In this document: in pieces, positions 23,260 to 35,862 of the stretch
Position numbering within the stretch: the first letter of the stretch is position 1
How the letters are laid out: each line of letters opens with the position of its first letter
Source: Proteles cristata cristata
Lineage: Eukaryota; Chordata; Mammalia; Carnivora; Hyaenidae
Assembly: GCA_017311185.1 (NCBI GenBank)
Contig: JAESUZ010004812.1
Coordinates: forward strand, 1 to 64,000
DNA length: 64,000 bases
Direction of reading: 5' to 3'
Translations under genes and position numbers: made by a program
Notes under the pieces: model-generated
Told to the model about the DNA's origin: nothing
Seen by the model: only the letters and a program-made list of their open reading frames with translations
The model's database searches: none

Positions 23260-24160
23260 TTTTTAGTGGAAAATTTCAAATAAGCACAAAATAGAGAAGA
23301 CACTATAATGAATTCTCAGATACACTTCAGCAAGACTCAGTAGTTCTTATTTTACTAATCTTACCTCACCCATCTCACATATTGTCTTGCCCTGTCTTTC
23401 TCCAGCTCTTTCTGTCTCTCTGTGTCCCCACAACTCCCCCATCCTCTTTTGCCATTTTTTGGCTAGAATATTTTAAAGTAAATGCTCCCTAACCAAGGAA
23501 TTTAATTTTTCATATAAGCACGATACAATCAGTGCAACAACAATAGAAAACTTCTGATATATCAGCGATGGTTTCTAAATTTCCTTGATAGTCCTCAAAA
23601 TGTGTTTCTAGAATTTATTAAGAATCAGCATTCCAATGGTATTCACACAAACATTTGGTTGGTATGTTTCTTAAGCCTCTTTAGTCTATAATCATTTCTC
23701 TGTCCACTTTTTTTTAATCTGATAAGATATCTAATCATTTATACTCTGGAATTTTCAACATTATGGTTTGAATTAATTCTTGTGCTATTTAATGTTCCTC
23801 TGCTATAAGCATATTAAACTGCTTAATAGATACAGAGACTTAGATTTAATCCAGATGCAGTTAGATGTAATGTTGTACTTCTTAAAGTGTCATGATCAGT
23901 GACCTCCTGATAATGCTGATTCAATTAATCCATTACAAAATTCCATATCAATTTTTCAGTTAATGATTGTTGAGACAGTATTGATTATTTCTTAGATTAT
24001 TTATTTAGGAGATAGAAAATAGAGATATTTGAATTTTACCACTTTTTTTTTTTTTACATCTCTTAGATGTATTTTATAAAGTGGAAATTTCCTTCGTCAA
24101 CACTTTTGGACCTCAAAAGGCATTACATTTGGGAAATCCAGAATAGTTAGTGCCTCCCTC
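23260..24160. mobile_element. Ancient interspersed repeat, probably L1M 3'-region relic
   Basis: Segments such as 'tttccttgatagtcctcaaa', 'acaaacatttggttggtatg' followed by 'tttcttaagcctctttagtc', and 'ggatgcagttagatgtaatg'-like text occur in the order found in a widespread ancient mammalian repeat usually attributed to L1M elements. It is too diverged to fix family or strand by eye. Confidence 0.35.
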
Positions 24161-25025
24161 CTTTTAAAACTAATTTGCAGAGCAATGGCACTCTAGCAAA
24201 TCTAATGGCATGACCAGTGATATTTTTTAAATATTATTTTGAAATTGTATACTTTTTCAGTGATCTCCACTTCTCCATCATTGATAAAACAACTCCAAGA
24301 CAGTTATTCCTATACCCCTCACTTTTCCTCCTGATTAAAACACCCTTACGTTCACCACTGGACTTAGGGAGAAACATTATATTTCATCTGCTTGGGAGAA
24401 TTTTGAGTGGTCAGAAGCCATTGAGGAGCTCAGGAATATTTATGATGAATTGTCTCCTCATTAACCAGAAAGCACCCTGAATGACTAATGCCCTAGTCAT
24501 TTCTCTTGGAGGTCATAACCCAAATTAACAGAGAGAACACCTTTATCCACAAGTAAAAAACGATAGGAAAATTTATTAGCGGCTAAAAGTTTGCAGAGAT
24601 AGTGAGTACTATTTGAAACAGTGTATGCAGTCAATGCTAAGGGAAAGAACAATAATATGAATGTTGGTAGACAACTTTTAAAACATGAAAATCTTTCATC
24701 TGACAATAATTTGAATGCCATATGTTTGATGTAACTGATGTAGAATAATATCTAAGCTCAACTCAAATGCTCTTACTTTAAATACATCTCATGAAATAAA
24801 TGCTGAACATTCAAAGCAACTTATTATTCTATCATTTTTAAATATGTATAACTTGTGATTGAGTATCTGTAAGGTTTGTTCACAGAGTTTAAATATATTT
24901 ATTATAATTTAGAAAACAGAAATAACTAGCATTTGGAATAACGAAAGTTCTTCACCAAGGTATAATTTGTAGCATCCGTCTACCAAGACCATTAAAAATC
25001 ATTTTACTTTCCCTATGTTGTAAGC
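24161..25025. other. No gene recognised
   Basis: AT-rich. The 87-codon frame at 24217-24480 and the 74-codon frame at 24497-24721 (-) show no domain, no conserved motif and no supporting context. Confidence 0.6.
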
Positions 25026-25037
25026 TCAGGATTTCTT

Positions 25038-25269
25038 TTTTTTTTTTTAAATTTTTTTTTTTAATGTTTTATTTATTTTTAGGAGAGAGAGAGAGAGACA
25101 GCATGAGCAGGGAGGGTCAGAGAGAGAGGGAGTCACAGACTGAAACAGGCTCCAGGCTCTGAGCTGGCAGTCAGCACAGAGCCCGACGCGGGGCTCGAAC
25201 CCACGAACCGCGAGATCATGACCTAAGCGAAAGTCGGACGCTTAACCGACTAAGCCACCCAGGCGCCCC
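25038..25269 (-). mobile_element. CAN-SINE, young, 12-bp target duplication
   Basis: Antisense copy with most CpGs intact. Target duplication TCAGGATTTCTT at 25026-25037 and 25270-25281. It carries the 2-bp-deleted form CAGACTGAAACAGG. Confidence 0.97.
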
Positions 25270-25281
25270 TCAGGATTTCTT

Positions 25282-28030
25282 ATATAACTTGTCTAACATA
25301 AATGCCAAACTATTGATAGACTTTTCTCAGCATTTTCTTTCCCTTATCACATTTTTAGGTTTATTTTAAAGTGCAGTTTTACTTTCTTTCCTTCATTTCC
25401 GTGGTCAGCACTTTGTACCCTCTTTTACTTCAGAAAAACATTCACTAACACTTCTTGCTTCCTTAGGGACCAAGTACAATGAGAAAGAGGACATTGTTAT
25501 CAACTGAAAACTACTGAAAATATAAACATTTCAGTTGGTATTTTTGCTTCATTTCATATTTTGGCATCGGGAACCATTTTGGCAAAAATAGTAAGATGCC
25601 GAAGGTACACCTGAATAGTTTGAAAAAAAAATACCATTTATACATTTGTACGATTCCTATGGCTCAAGCAAAACAGAGAAAGGTTAAAAGTAAACGAAAT
25701 TCCAATAATCTGAACTTCTTTACTACTGTCAGGTTATTTCAAAAAGATTAAAAACCTTGTCTTTGATTTGACATCAGACATGCAAAGAAATATTGTTATT
25801 GCCAAAAGTATTTTTAAATGATTTAATTATTCTATTCTTACCATAGAAAAGAAAAAATATTTTTCACACTAGACTTCCTTTTCCTATTTATATTTATATG
25901 GTGTTTAGGAATCCTACTCCCTCTTCCACCTGAAATTTCATCACATTGGGAGATTCTATTACTTGTTAAGTCTATGTCAATATTGTTCTGAAAAACTTGA
26001 TCAGAAAACTTATGTTACTACATTACTTTTCTTCAGATATACACAGATTATGGTTGTATAATCACTGAACCCATTTAAAAATGTATTACAGTATTTTTCT
26101 GTTAATCAGGATAATGAAATGTATTCATAGCATTTTCCTTTTTTCCTTCAACTTTGAAAATAAATGCAGGGAGCAGAAAGCAGATTCATAAGAAATATGG
26201 CTATTCATACATTAAACTTCTAAGTGTAGATTCCCCAGGCAGCTAGCTAAATTTGATCCACTATCAAGTTCACCACTAAAGAGTCTACTTTCATTCCATG
26301 GTCATACTAAAGCATCCTGATTAGCCTTGAAAGATGAGATTTGGTGACACTCTAGCATATTTTTGTATAAATTAGTAGTCTGCTCTCCCATGTTGACAAA
26401 CAGGCTTTTATATTTTTGAAAGACTATAAGAGATAATAGAATTTTCTGTAAATTTGCCTAACAAATGCGATACTACTTTCAGGATATACACTCAAACCTA
26501 GAGACTCATAAGTAGCAGCTGCTCTATTTTTAATATATGTACCCCAAATTGATCTATTTTTGCTTTTGATTCCCAGGACAATATACTTACTGCATTATGT
26601 ATTGACTCTTGGCTTTTGTTTATACCGAAATGTTTTCCACAACGTTGAATAATCTCAAAATCACCTCCTACGAGTTTCATTTAATGTTGCAACAAACACA
26701 ATGCCAAGAATGCTAATGAGGTGGGCATTTTTTTCATAATTAAAAAATGACAAATGATCAACTCTAAGTGTAGATCATGTAATCTATAATCAATCTACTT
26801 CACTTTTAAAGAATGAGAAACAATAGACTTCAGTTTACTACCAACTCCATTTTATTAACATATCTTGAAATTAATATTGAGTTATATTTTTATAATGTTA
26901 AATGTTAAGATTTATTATTTCCTTATTTTTGTGGGTAATTTAACGTATTCCATCATATATTATTTATATGTAAGTTAATCAGCAATGTTTATATTCCTTA
27001 GCAGTATACCCATTACTCAACAGTGAAATCAATCATTTATGTTATCTTAATTTTCTAATAAAATATTCAGAAGAAAACTCTTATTTAACTCAGTTGTTAT
27101 ATTACTAGAAATTACAGCAAATAAAATGATTTGTGCTGGATGTTCCTTTAATAAATCTTTGAAGAAGAAAAAACTTACCTATATAGGATTATTTAATGAC
27201 AAATAATCCACTACAAAGTGCTAATTTGAGATATCAATTGGGAATCTTTAAATCATCTGTTAATAGAATAGATCTATGAGAATTAGTTGTCTGAAAACTA
27301 CTCTTGGCAATTCCTCAAGACTTTCTGGAGTCAATGAAACAAAACTTAGACTGTTAAAATTCCAAAGTACAATTCAGAATCAAACTTATAACTCTGTAAA
27401 TGATATCAAAGTGTACTTATCTAACACTTATGACGACTTAAAAGCAGAACAAAACAAAACTAACCTAACCTAACCTAACCTAACCATGGGGCAATAAATA
27501 CCTTGATGGCATTAATGTTTACTCCCAAAGCAACAGTAATTAGCTTATTTTAGCAAGGCAACACATCTTCATTTTGAAATTCTTATATCTCATTTTATTG
27601 AAGTGTCAATTGTATTATTCTGTTTTATTACTGATATAATTTTTGTTAGGTATTTCTATTTTATATCATTCTGAAAACTTGTTAAAGACAATACAAATCA
27701 GTATTATTGAAATAATGAATACCTATAAAAATATTTCAAATATATTTTACTTAAATTGGTAAATAAATAAATTACATAATATAGACTACAAGAGTAGTAG
27801 AATTAACTTAAATATTATCATCTAAAGTATCTCCAAACTGAAATATCTGTAAAATACATTGTTAAATTTAGCTATTCATATATATGTATACAAATATATT
27901 CAAGTATATAAAGGTTATTAAGTCTTTAATGTGAACAAGCTAATAGCAAATGGTTTGCTTATTAGTATGCATTGTTTTACTACAAATAGTCACAATACTT
28001 CTATCAAAATAATAAATGGGAAACCAGATG
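25282..28030. other. No gene recognised; pentamer array inside
   Basis: AT-rich DNA without coding features. It contains a TAACC pentamer array (27461-27485). The frame 27276-27473 reads into that array and is not a gene. Confidence 0.6.
27461..27485 (+). repeat. (TAACC)5 pentanucleotide microsatellite
   Basis: Five exact TAACC units preceded by AAAAC units (27446-27460). The motif differs from the vertebrate telomere hexamer CCCTAA by one missing C per unit. Confidence 0.95.
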
Positions 28031-28603
28031 GGAAAACAAACTGAAGCAGTCACTATGGAACATGGTATGAAATATGAAAACACTAATTCAAAAGGATATA
28101 TGCTCCCTTATGTTTACTACAGTATTATTTACAATAGCCACATTATGGAAGCAGCCCAAGTGTCCTTCAATAGATGGATGGATAAAGAAGTGGCATATAC
28201 ACACAATGGGATATTATTTGGCCATAAAAAAGAACAAAACCTTTAATTTGCAACAATATGGATACAGCTAGAGGGTGCAATGCTGTAAATAAGAAATAAG
28301 TCAGCTAAAGAAAGACAAATACTGTATGGTTTCATTCATATGTAGAATTTAAGAAGCAAAACATATGAAAAAAGAAAAAAACAGAGAGACAAACCAGAAA
28401 ACAGAACCTTAACTACAGAGAACTGATTGTTACCAGATGGAAGGTGGGTGGAGGAGGGATGGGTAAAGCAGATGAGAGGAATTTGGATTACAATTTTTCT
28501 GATGGGCACTAAGTAATGTAAAGAATTGTTGAATGACTATATTGCATACCTGAAACGAATATAACATTTTGTGTTAACTATACTGGAATTAAAATTATAA
28601 AAA
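28031..28603 (+). mobile_element. 5'-truncated L1, ORF2 end and 3'UTR
   Basis: It reads the ORF2 C-terminus: 'cagtattatttacaatagcc', 'cccaagtgtccttcaataga' and 'atgggatattatttggccat'. Then comes a G-rich 3'UTR (GGTGGGTGGAGGAGGGATGGG near 28442), 'tgatgggcactaagtaatgt' and an A/T tail. Truncation to about 570 bp is typical of L1 copies. Open frames at 28016-28246 and 28074-28271 are this relic. Confidence 0.88.
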
Positions 28604-29624
28604 TAATTTCACCAGAGACTAAATAATGTATTAACAACAACAACAACAAAAACCCTACATATAATATTGTGTAATAAAGTTACCATAAACAATAGGGTCA
28701 AAAATATCTTTTATTTCAATTCTCAGTAGTGAATTAAAATTAAATATGATGAGATACATATATTTTGAGACTAAAATTAGATAAGTTTTGATACATTGAT
28801 GATAAGCCTTGAAAATATGAACCCAAATAGACTTTTCTATCATCCCCAAAAGTGGTTTTGTGTTTCTTTCTAATCAACCCCTCCCAAACTCTTAATATGC
28901 AACCACTGATATCATCATATCAGTCATCAACTTATTTGTCCATTATTTTGTATATAATATATTGGTTTTGGTTTACCTTCTTTCACTTAACATAGTGCTA
29001 ATAAAATTGTAATGGAACTCGTCTATATTTCCTGGCATTATGATTACAATGTGTCCACAATCATCAAAACTTAATTTCCTGGCATTATGATTACAATGTG
29101 TCCACAATCATCAAAACTTAAATAGTTAAAAATTGATGTGATAACAGTTTTGATTTATGGGTAATAATTTGGCCCTTTTCTTAAAAAAAAGTGTATTTGA
29201 GTATAAAAATCAAGCAGACATGGGGGAACAGTTTACTAAGTAGAAATTATAGTAAAATGAAAACTATTCTCAAGAGTAGGGAGAAAGCAGTTTTATCTTC
29301 AAAGTATTAGGAAAATAAATAACTGCCAAACCATACCTTTGTAGTCAGTTAAATTATAATTTACCCACATGAGCAATTTTAATACTCTTTTTAAACAAGT
29401 TAAAACATAGTGTTTATCATGGAATACAAAAGATGTTTACTTTAGGAAAAAAGGAAAATCATTTCAGGAGAAATGTTGACAGAAATAAGTGTACAAGTAT
29501 GAGTTAATCTACAAAAATACAGATTTCTTAAAATTGTAGATAATTTGAATTTTTAAAATAAGTTGATTTTAAAAACTGGATCACAATTATTATAAACTCC
29601 CATGAAATGACCAGATTTCATGTT
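28604..29624. other. No gene recognised; contains a 47-bp tandem duplication
   Basis: AT-rich, presumably unique sequence. An (AAC)n run lies at 28634-28652 and an exact tandem duplication at 29027-29120. Confidence 0.6.
29027..29120. repeat. Exact 47-bp tandem duplication
   Basis: Units at 29027-29073 and 29074-29120 are identical over all 47 bp (each starts ATTTCCTGGCATTATGATTA and ends ATCATCAAAACTTA). There is no low-complexity content, so this is a recent head-to-tail duplication of unique DNA or an assembly artefact. Confidence 0.97.
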
Positions 29625-29665
29625 TTTTTAAGATTTCTTTATTGTTAGGGAGAGAGAGAGAAATT
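29625..29665 (-). mobile_element. SINE tail fragment, weak
   Basis: TTTTTTTAAGATTTCTTTATTGTTAGG followed by GAGAGAGAGAG resembles the antisense tail of a CAN-SINE without its body. It is very short and could be chance. Confidence 0.4.
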
Positions 29666-29740
29666 TTTTAATATTAAGGTTTTATTCTTCTTAAGTTAGT
29701 CTTTTTAACAACAGTTGAAGAATATTCGCTAATAAATTAA

Positions 29741-29854
29741 GGGCACCTAGCTGGCTCAGTCAGCAGAAAATGTGATTCTTAATCATGGGGTTGTATGTTC
29801 GAGCACCACATTGGTTGTAGACATCACTTAAAAATAAAATATTTTTTGAAAAAG
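29741..29854 (+). mobile_element. Older CAN-SINE subtype, short form
   Basis: GGGCACCTAGCTGGCTCAG head, TTCGAGCACCACATTGG around the B box and the 'gacatcacttaaaaataaaa' 3' end. There is no CT-rich region. Diverged flanks ATATTCGCTAATAAA and GTATTCACTAAAAAA fit an old target duplication. Same subtype as 11600-11705. Confidence 0.85.
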
Positions 29855-29879
29855 GGTATTCACTAAAAAAGTTTTAACA

Positions 29880-30800
29880 ATAATAATTTCTCAACTACTA
29901 AAAGGAAATAAAAAAAGAAAAACAATCCCACGATCCAAAATAGGGCAATAAAGTAGAATAAATGAAGGATAGAAAAATCAAGGAAAATAGAAGCATATAT
30001 AATGATAGAGATAAATTGAAATATGTTAGTGGTTACAAGGAATGTATGTGTACTCCTTTCTGTAGTTGGATGGCAGAGACTGTGACATTATTTTGAAAAT
30101 ATGAATGTATAATCTAGCTAAGCTATGACAGGGCATGGAAAGGTTAATAGTAAATATATGGGAAAATACACTCAGCAGATACTAATTAAAAGAAAGCATA
30201 TGAAATTAAAATAGAATATCCATTTATTTCGTACCAAATCACTTAGTCGTGAGCAAAAACAAAACAATTACAAGAAAATTTAAACACCTATACAGTCAGA
30301 ACAAAAATAATGTAAAACAAAATAAATACCAACAAAATCAGTTATAACAACACATTTCAATGATTTACCCCTAATTAAGTACAAGGAAAAGTATAGTATC
30401 AAATGATTAATAATAATAAAATAATATCAACTATCTGCTGCACCCTAAAAGCATTTTTAAAACAAATTGATAAAGTTTGAGGGTACAAAAATGAGCAAAG
30501 ACGTAGAAAGAAAATAGATAAATTAGAGGTTGGGATACTAAAATATGGCAAGGTGTAATTAAGGCAAAAAAGCATTCAATGGGACAGAGAATGTTATAGT
30601 AGATTGTTACAAACTACTGTCTACAATGAAAATATCATAGTCATAAAATTTTATGACCCAAATAACAGAGCATTAAAGTATATTAAGCAGAAAGCGTTTT
30701 AAATTCAGAGATATATACAAAGTACACAATGAATTTGAAGATTTTAACACACCATTATCTGCACATGAAACATAAAATAGTGAGAAAATAAACCATATAG
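29880..30800 (+). mobile_element. Old L1M ORF2 5' (endonuclease region) relic
   Basis: 'tatgacccaaataacagagc' followed by 'attaaagtatattaagcaga', and 'gaagattttaacacaccatt', are in the order of the L1 ORF2 endonuclease segment (VYAPNN..., DFNTP). Strongly decayed, no open frame; the left limit is uncertain. Confidence 0.5.
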
Positions 30801-30862
30801 GATTCTTACTATATATCTGAGTATTCTGTGATGTTATGTGGTGAAAACTAAAGAACAGGAAT

Positions 30863-31036
30863 GTGAATTTCTCTTTTCTTTCTACAATGGATATATATTT
30901 ACTTTTGAAGCATAAATTTGTGAATTTCTCTTTTCTTTCTACAATGGATATATATATATATTTATAATATATTTATAATATAAATATATAAATATACATA
31001 TATTATATATATATTTACTTTTGAAGCATGAATTGG
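30863..31036. repeat. 57-bp duplication, second copy split by AT-rich expansion
   Basis: Copy 1 is 30863-30919. Copy 2 starts at 30920 with the same GTGAATTTCTCTTTTCTTTC and ACAATGGATATATAT. About 60 bp of TATA-type repeat follow before it resumes with ATTTACTTTTGAAGCATGAATT (to about 31036). Confidence 0.9.
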
Positions 31037-32110
31037 GGAATCTCTTGGATAGGATTTCATAAATCAAGAGAATGACTCCTTAACTAAAATAATTTTTTCT
31101 TTAGAGTGGAAACACCATTAATCTAAATGTAGATGTTTCAATATGATACGCTAATAGGTATATACAGTAAAGAAGATTAGGTGTAACATTATGTCTCTAT
31201 AAAGTTAGAAATCTTTTAGCTTCTATAAAGTATAAAGTTAGATGGCAAGGTCTTAGAATTATTGTTATTAGTTGAAAGATGTAAACGTGCTTTTTTTTTC
31301 TCCCAAGCTTTTTCATATTGGGACAATACCATGACAGAAAGTTTAGCTTTATCATATCTTAATCTGACATTGAATAATATACCATGACAAGTTTTATCAA
31401 TGAAGTGGCTTTCAAGAAGAGGAGGTCTTAACACAGCTTTGCACTTTTTTTACACGTTATTTTAGCATTTTTTAACTATATAGCAATAAATTCTGATACC
31501 TCTAACAGAAAACAAAAACAAAGACAAAAACAAGACAATAACGGCTTAAGATGAAAGCTTCATTATTTCCCTATATGAAAGACAGGAAATTTATTGTGGG
31601 AGAGGCCTCCGAATCTTTAGGGATTCTGAGTTGGTTTTGTTGTTGTTGTTTTGGGTGGGTTTGTTTGTTTTTGTTTTTGTTTTTTATTCTGCTATCCTTT
31701 GTAAAGTCTGGTCTAAAAAGGTTGCTGACCTCAACCTTTCTATGACCTCTTTTTTTTAAAATGTAGCTTCTTTTTCTGGGCAAAAACCAAAAAAACTTTC
31801 CTACTAGTTACTTGCCTGAGTTCTAGAAAGAAATACAGCAAAAAACCACCTTGCCTTTCTGAAATTCCTATGTCCCTGATGTGGCCAAGAATGAACTGAT
31901 CTTAAACTGGAAAGGCCATGTGGCTAATGGGGAATTCAGCATATTGAAAATGGAATGGATGCATGATCAATATTGCCTAAATGATTTGCACAGTGTAAGT
32001 ACCAAAGCCCTTTCTCGACCAAAAGAAACATCTTTAAAACTGAGACTGAATTATTCATGAATCCAGTGACCTAATTCCGTTACACTGAGTGTGTATATAC
32101 ATGTTAAGTA
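31037..32110. other. No gene recognised; T/G-rich tract
   Basis: A TTG/TTTTG-rich tract at 31636-31686 is the only structure noticed. The frames at 31551-31745 (+) and 31571-31783 (-) run through it and are low complexity. Confidence 0.6.
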
Positions 32111-32507
32111 TGTTATTATGGACTGAATTGTGTTCTCTCAAAATTCATATGTTGCAGTCCTGACTGCCAATGTGACTATATTTGGAGATAGGGCCTTTAT
32201 GGAGCCAATTTGGGTTCAATGTGGTCATCAGAGTGGGACTCTAATCCGATGGGATTGATGTCCTTATAAAAAGAGAAACACAGGAAAGCTGGAGCTCTCT
32301 TATGGACTACACACAAAGGGAAGGCCAGGTGAGTACTGTGAGAAGGTGACTGTCTACAAGCCAGGAAAAGAGCCCTTACCAGAAACCAAATTTGCTGGCA
32401 CCTTGATCATGGGATTCTAAACTCCAGAACTGTGAGGAAATGTCTGCTGCTTAAGCCACCCCACCTGTAGTAGTGTAGTGCTTTGTTGGCAGTCTGAGCA
32501 GACAAAT
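32111..32507 (+). mobile_element. MLT1-type (ERVL-MaLR) LTR
   Basis: An LTR of about 397 bp. TGTTATTATGGACTGAATTG at the start, 'aaaattcatatgttgcagtc', 'atatttggagatagggcctt', 'ttgatgtccttataaaaaga' (TATA-like), 'caccttgatcatgggattct', 'ccagaactgtgaggaaatg' and 'gcttaagccaccccacctg' follow the MLT1A-like consensus in order. Solo; no internal sequence is seen next to it. Confidence 0.88.
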
Positions 32508-35049
32508 ATGTAGGTGTGTCATATATGTGTGTGTATATACAAACTGTTCTGTGGTATTTCTCAGAAATATTAGAGAGAGTTTTCTAGGCAAATAATTATT
32601 GGTATGCTAAGAATTTTAATCTCAGATGTTTTAATTAAAAAATTCTTCATCTATTGTTAGATTTATAGAATAGTTGTAAAAATAGGTTAGGCAGTTTCCA
32701 TAATCCCTCATTCAATACAATTCAGTTGTTTATTACTTACATAACTGTAGCTCAATTATCACAACATCTATGAAAATTTATGATCATGTATATTTGTTGA
32801 CTGTGTGAATGGTAACTTGGTTCTGTTTCATATTAATAAATATGACTCATTATTATAAAACATTTTAGCTTATTAACTTGTTTCTTCCTGCTTATTCTGA
32901 CACTTTCTGCTTTTGACACTGTACACTTCAATTGACAGACTGTGAGATCATAAACAAAGAATAATGACCTCTTAATGTGATCAAACAGCAGGAGCGAAAG
33001 AAAACTCTTCAAATATGACATATTTAACAGTTAGCAATCTAGGGAAGAACATAAACATAAAAAAGCAAATAATTTAATGTGTTTTCAGAATGCATATGGA
33101 AGAGTTCAGACTATTGTGAAGTCTCAGCTGCCGCACCATACTTTTCTAAGCATTATCAGAGAGGCTACAGCAGTGATCTTACAAACTATGGTCCTATAAT
33201 CAGTCACACAATTCTTAGTCTTACAGTTGAGAGCTTTAAGAGCACCAAGAGCTTCAGTAAAACTGTAACCTCTGGATAGCATCAATTTCATAAAATAACT
33301 ACCTTTCACTACCATTTATATATTCTCATGAAAGACACGTCTTCAATCAAGGCATTTTATCCTATAAAAGTTATCAGAAGAAAATATTCCACAGTTTCCT
33401 ATCTTCACAATTAAACTTCATTTGAGAACAAAACCTACATTAATGGAACATTGGGAAGCAGAGGCGAACATGAATATTAAGGAGAGAACACAATTTGAAA
33501 TTCATCTTTTCATGTGGTAAAGTGCTTACAATTACATATTCTACTTAAATTCAAATCATGTAAAGATCCAATCAGAACAAATGGGCACATCCATCAATTT
33601 ATTGGCTAATATTTTATTATCCACATGTTGCTTTAACATTTAAATGAAGTCAAGGCTCCAAAAATGTCTCAATTATATAGACAATTAAATATCACTATTA
33701 AATAGAAAAAATCTTTTCTAATGTAAGCTTAGTTCTTTCTTTTCAGTTTTAAGTCTACTTATATAGGAAAAGATTGTGGAATATTAATACGAAGTGCTTA
33801 TAATATTTTACTATTTCCTAATAATGTTGTTAATATTTTAAATAATTTAAAAATAAGTTTCTTCTTTTAGTATTATCCTTAGATTATTTCACTGAATTTA
33901 TATGTTATAGACATTATTTGGCAGACAAAAAATTGCCCTTTCCTTGTTAGCAGATGTCAAATATGCCATTTTCCACTTTTAAAAAACTATAGGTAATAAA
34001 CATATTTGATCTATTCACAGCTTTCAACAAGTGAAAAAATATTAAAAAATGTAAATCTATAAAAATGTAATATTTAGATAAAACTGTCAGTCCACAGAGC
34101 TGTTCTATATCACCTTATGGAAATGATATTTCCTTAGAAAGTGGTAAGTAATAACGCATTAATAAATTAATGTGCTTTCACATCAGAGTTTGACTGTCTA
34201 TAAATATAAAACTGAATGAGTAGTAAGCCAAACAGAATAGGTAGCATTTATGTCTCTTTGCTTAAATTATATGGAAAAAAACAACTGGTGTCTTGCTAAA
34301 ACCTGGCACTCAGGTTTATACTTTGAGTTCTGTTTAGGTGGAAAAATAATATATAACATAACTATGTCAACTTTAACCCTACAATGGAGGCTAAACAGAA
34401 CCTGTTCTATCCTGCTCTACTATAAATCAAGAATCTGAATTTTCCATATGTGCTCACAGGATTCTAGCTATGCTACAATTGTCATGGATAAAGTAGAAAA
34501 GTAAAAGTAAAGTTACAAGATTTCATGGAATGCAAATTACATACTGCAAAAACAAACAAAAAACCCCCAAAAACAAAACTAAGTAAACTAACATACATTT
34601 AAACCAAAATCCATCCTGTATTGTTCAACTCAGAGAGTGGTCTTAATCAATATGAATTTTTAAAGCCTTACTGAGTCTTCAAACTTCAGCTGTGAATATG
34701 GCCAAATCATTGAGTAGCATTGCCTTCCTATAGTAATATTTTTAGTTACTTATAGAGTCACAGTCTCAGGGGAATTACTGAAATTAGCAAATCTATAAAG
34801 CATTTGGAATAGAGTTTTTCAAGGTAGTCTAATGAAACATGTAGTGTACAATCAATATAAAACAGCAGGAATAAAGTTATACAGTGATTCTCAATCATAT
34901 ACTGAAATGCAAATAGTAGGGTTTGCTGTGTAATGCCTTCCATAAATCTTTATCTTTCAACACTGTAAAAAATAGCAGAATTTCTTTCCTGAGAAAAAGG
35001 GAATACTAAGTACTTGAAAAGGAAAGCATAAAAATAAAAATAAATACAT
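32508..35049. other. No gene recognised
   Basis: About 2.5 kb of AT-rich DNA without recognisable repeats or coding signals. Short frames (33079-33279, 34250-34438, 34758-34943 -) lack any supporting feature. Confidence 0.6.
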
Positions 35050-35342
35050 TTGAATCTTGGACAACATGCGTTTGAACTGAACGGGTCCACTTATATGTGG
35101 ATTTTTTTTTTTCAGTAAGCATAGTACAGTACTGTAAATGTATTCTATTATCCTCTGAATAACATTTCCTTTTCTTTAGCTTACTTTATTGGAGAAAACA
35201 GTATATAATACATATAACATACAAAATAGGTTTAATTGTTTATGTTATCAGTAAGGTTTAGAGAAGTCAAGAGTTTCAGAGAGATTTTTGACTGTGTTGG
35301 AGGGTGAGTACCCCAACCCCTGTGTTGTTCAAGGGTCAACTA
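35050..35342. mobile_element. Tigger-like (Tc1/mariner, pogo group) DNA transposon fossil
   Basis: The terminal sequences are inverted copies: TTGAATCTTGGACAACATG at the left and the reverse complement TTGACCCTTGAACAACACAG at the right, about 290 bp apart. Internal 'gaactgaacgggtccactta', 'tacagtatataatacatata' style text and 'ggatttt' runs match non-autonomous Tigger-type elements. It is far too short to encode a transposase. Confidence 0.75.
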
Positions 35343-35652
35343 TTTATCTCTAAAGTTTGGGGGCATACTATATATTACTATATATTGTTTATAGTTGATC
35401 TAATTTTTTTCTATTAGCCATACATTCACTTTACTTCATTAAAATCTTTATTTCTTGCATAATTTTGCCTTGTTATATTCCTAGACACCAATAAATGGCA
35501 TATCTTTCTCCTAAGTCCCCTGGCTTAAGCCTCCTAATTGTCACTGACATCCAATAGCAGATTAAAGTTAATTATATTGGAACTTTACTATCCTCAAGAA
35601 TTTAGACTTCTCCAAGAAGTGCAAAATCCTTTATTGTGCTTTTGTTTAAGTC

Positions 35653-35862
35653 GGTGGGTCTCAACCAGGGTGATTTGGCTTCCCAGAGGATTTTGTGAAA
35701 TGTCTAGAGACATTTTTGTTTGTCACAACTACTGGAAAAGGTTGTTACTGGCACCTAGTGGGTAGAGGCTTGGGATGCTGCTATTTTCCTACAATGCACA
35801 TGTCAGATTCTGCAGCAGAGTTACCCATTCCAATATTAACAACTGCCTGGAAGTTAAGAAAT
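35653..35862 (+). mobile_element. MER5A-like (hAT-Charlie) DNA transposon fossil
   Basis: 'ggtgggtctcaaccagggtg', 'aatgtctagagacatttttg', 'tgtcacaactactgg', 'tactggcacctagtgggtag' and 'ctacaatgcacatgtcag' follow the MER5A consensus closely. Non-autonomous; the open frames at 35538-35765 and 35695-35931 over it are not genes. Confidence 0.9.

Noticed and set aside
27461..27485. True interstitial telomere sequence
   Set aside because: Units are TAACC, not CCCTAA, and only five are present.
29027..29120. CRISPR-like direct repeats
   Set aside because: Two adjacent identical units without spacers; a mammalian tandem duplication.
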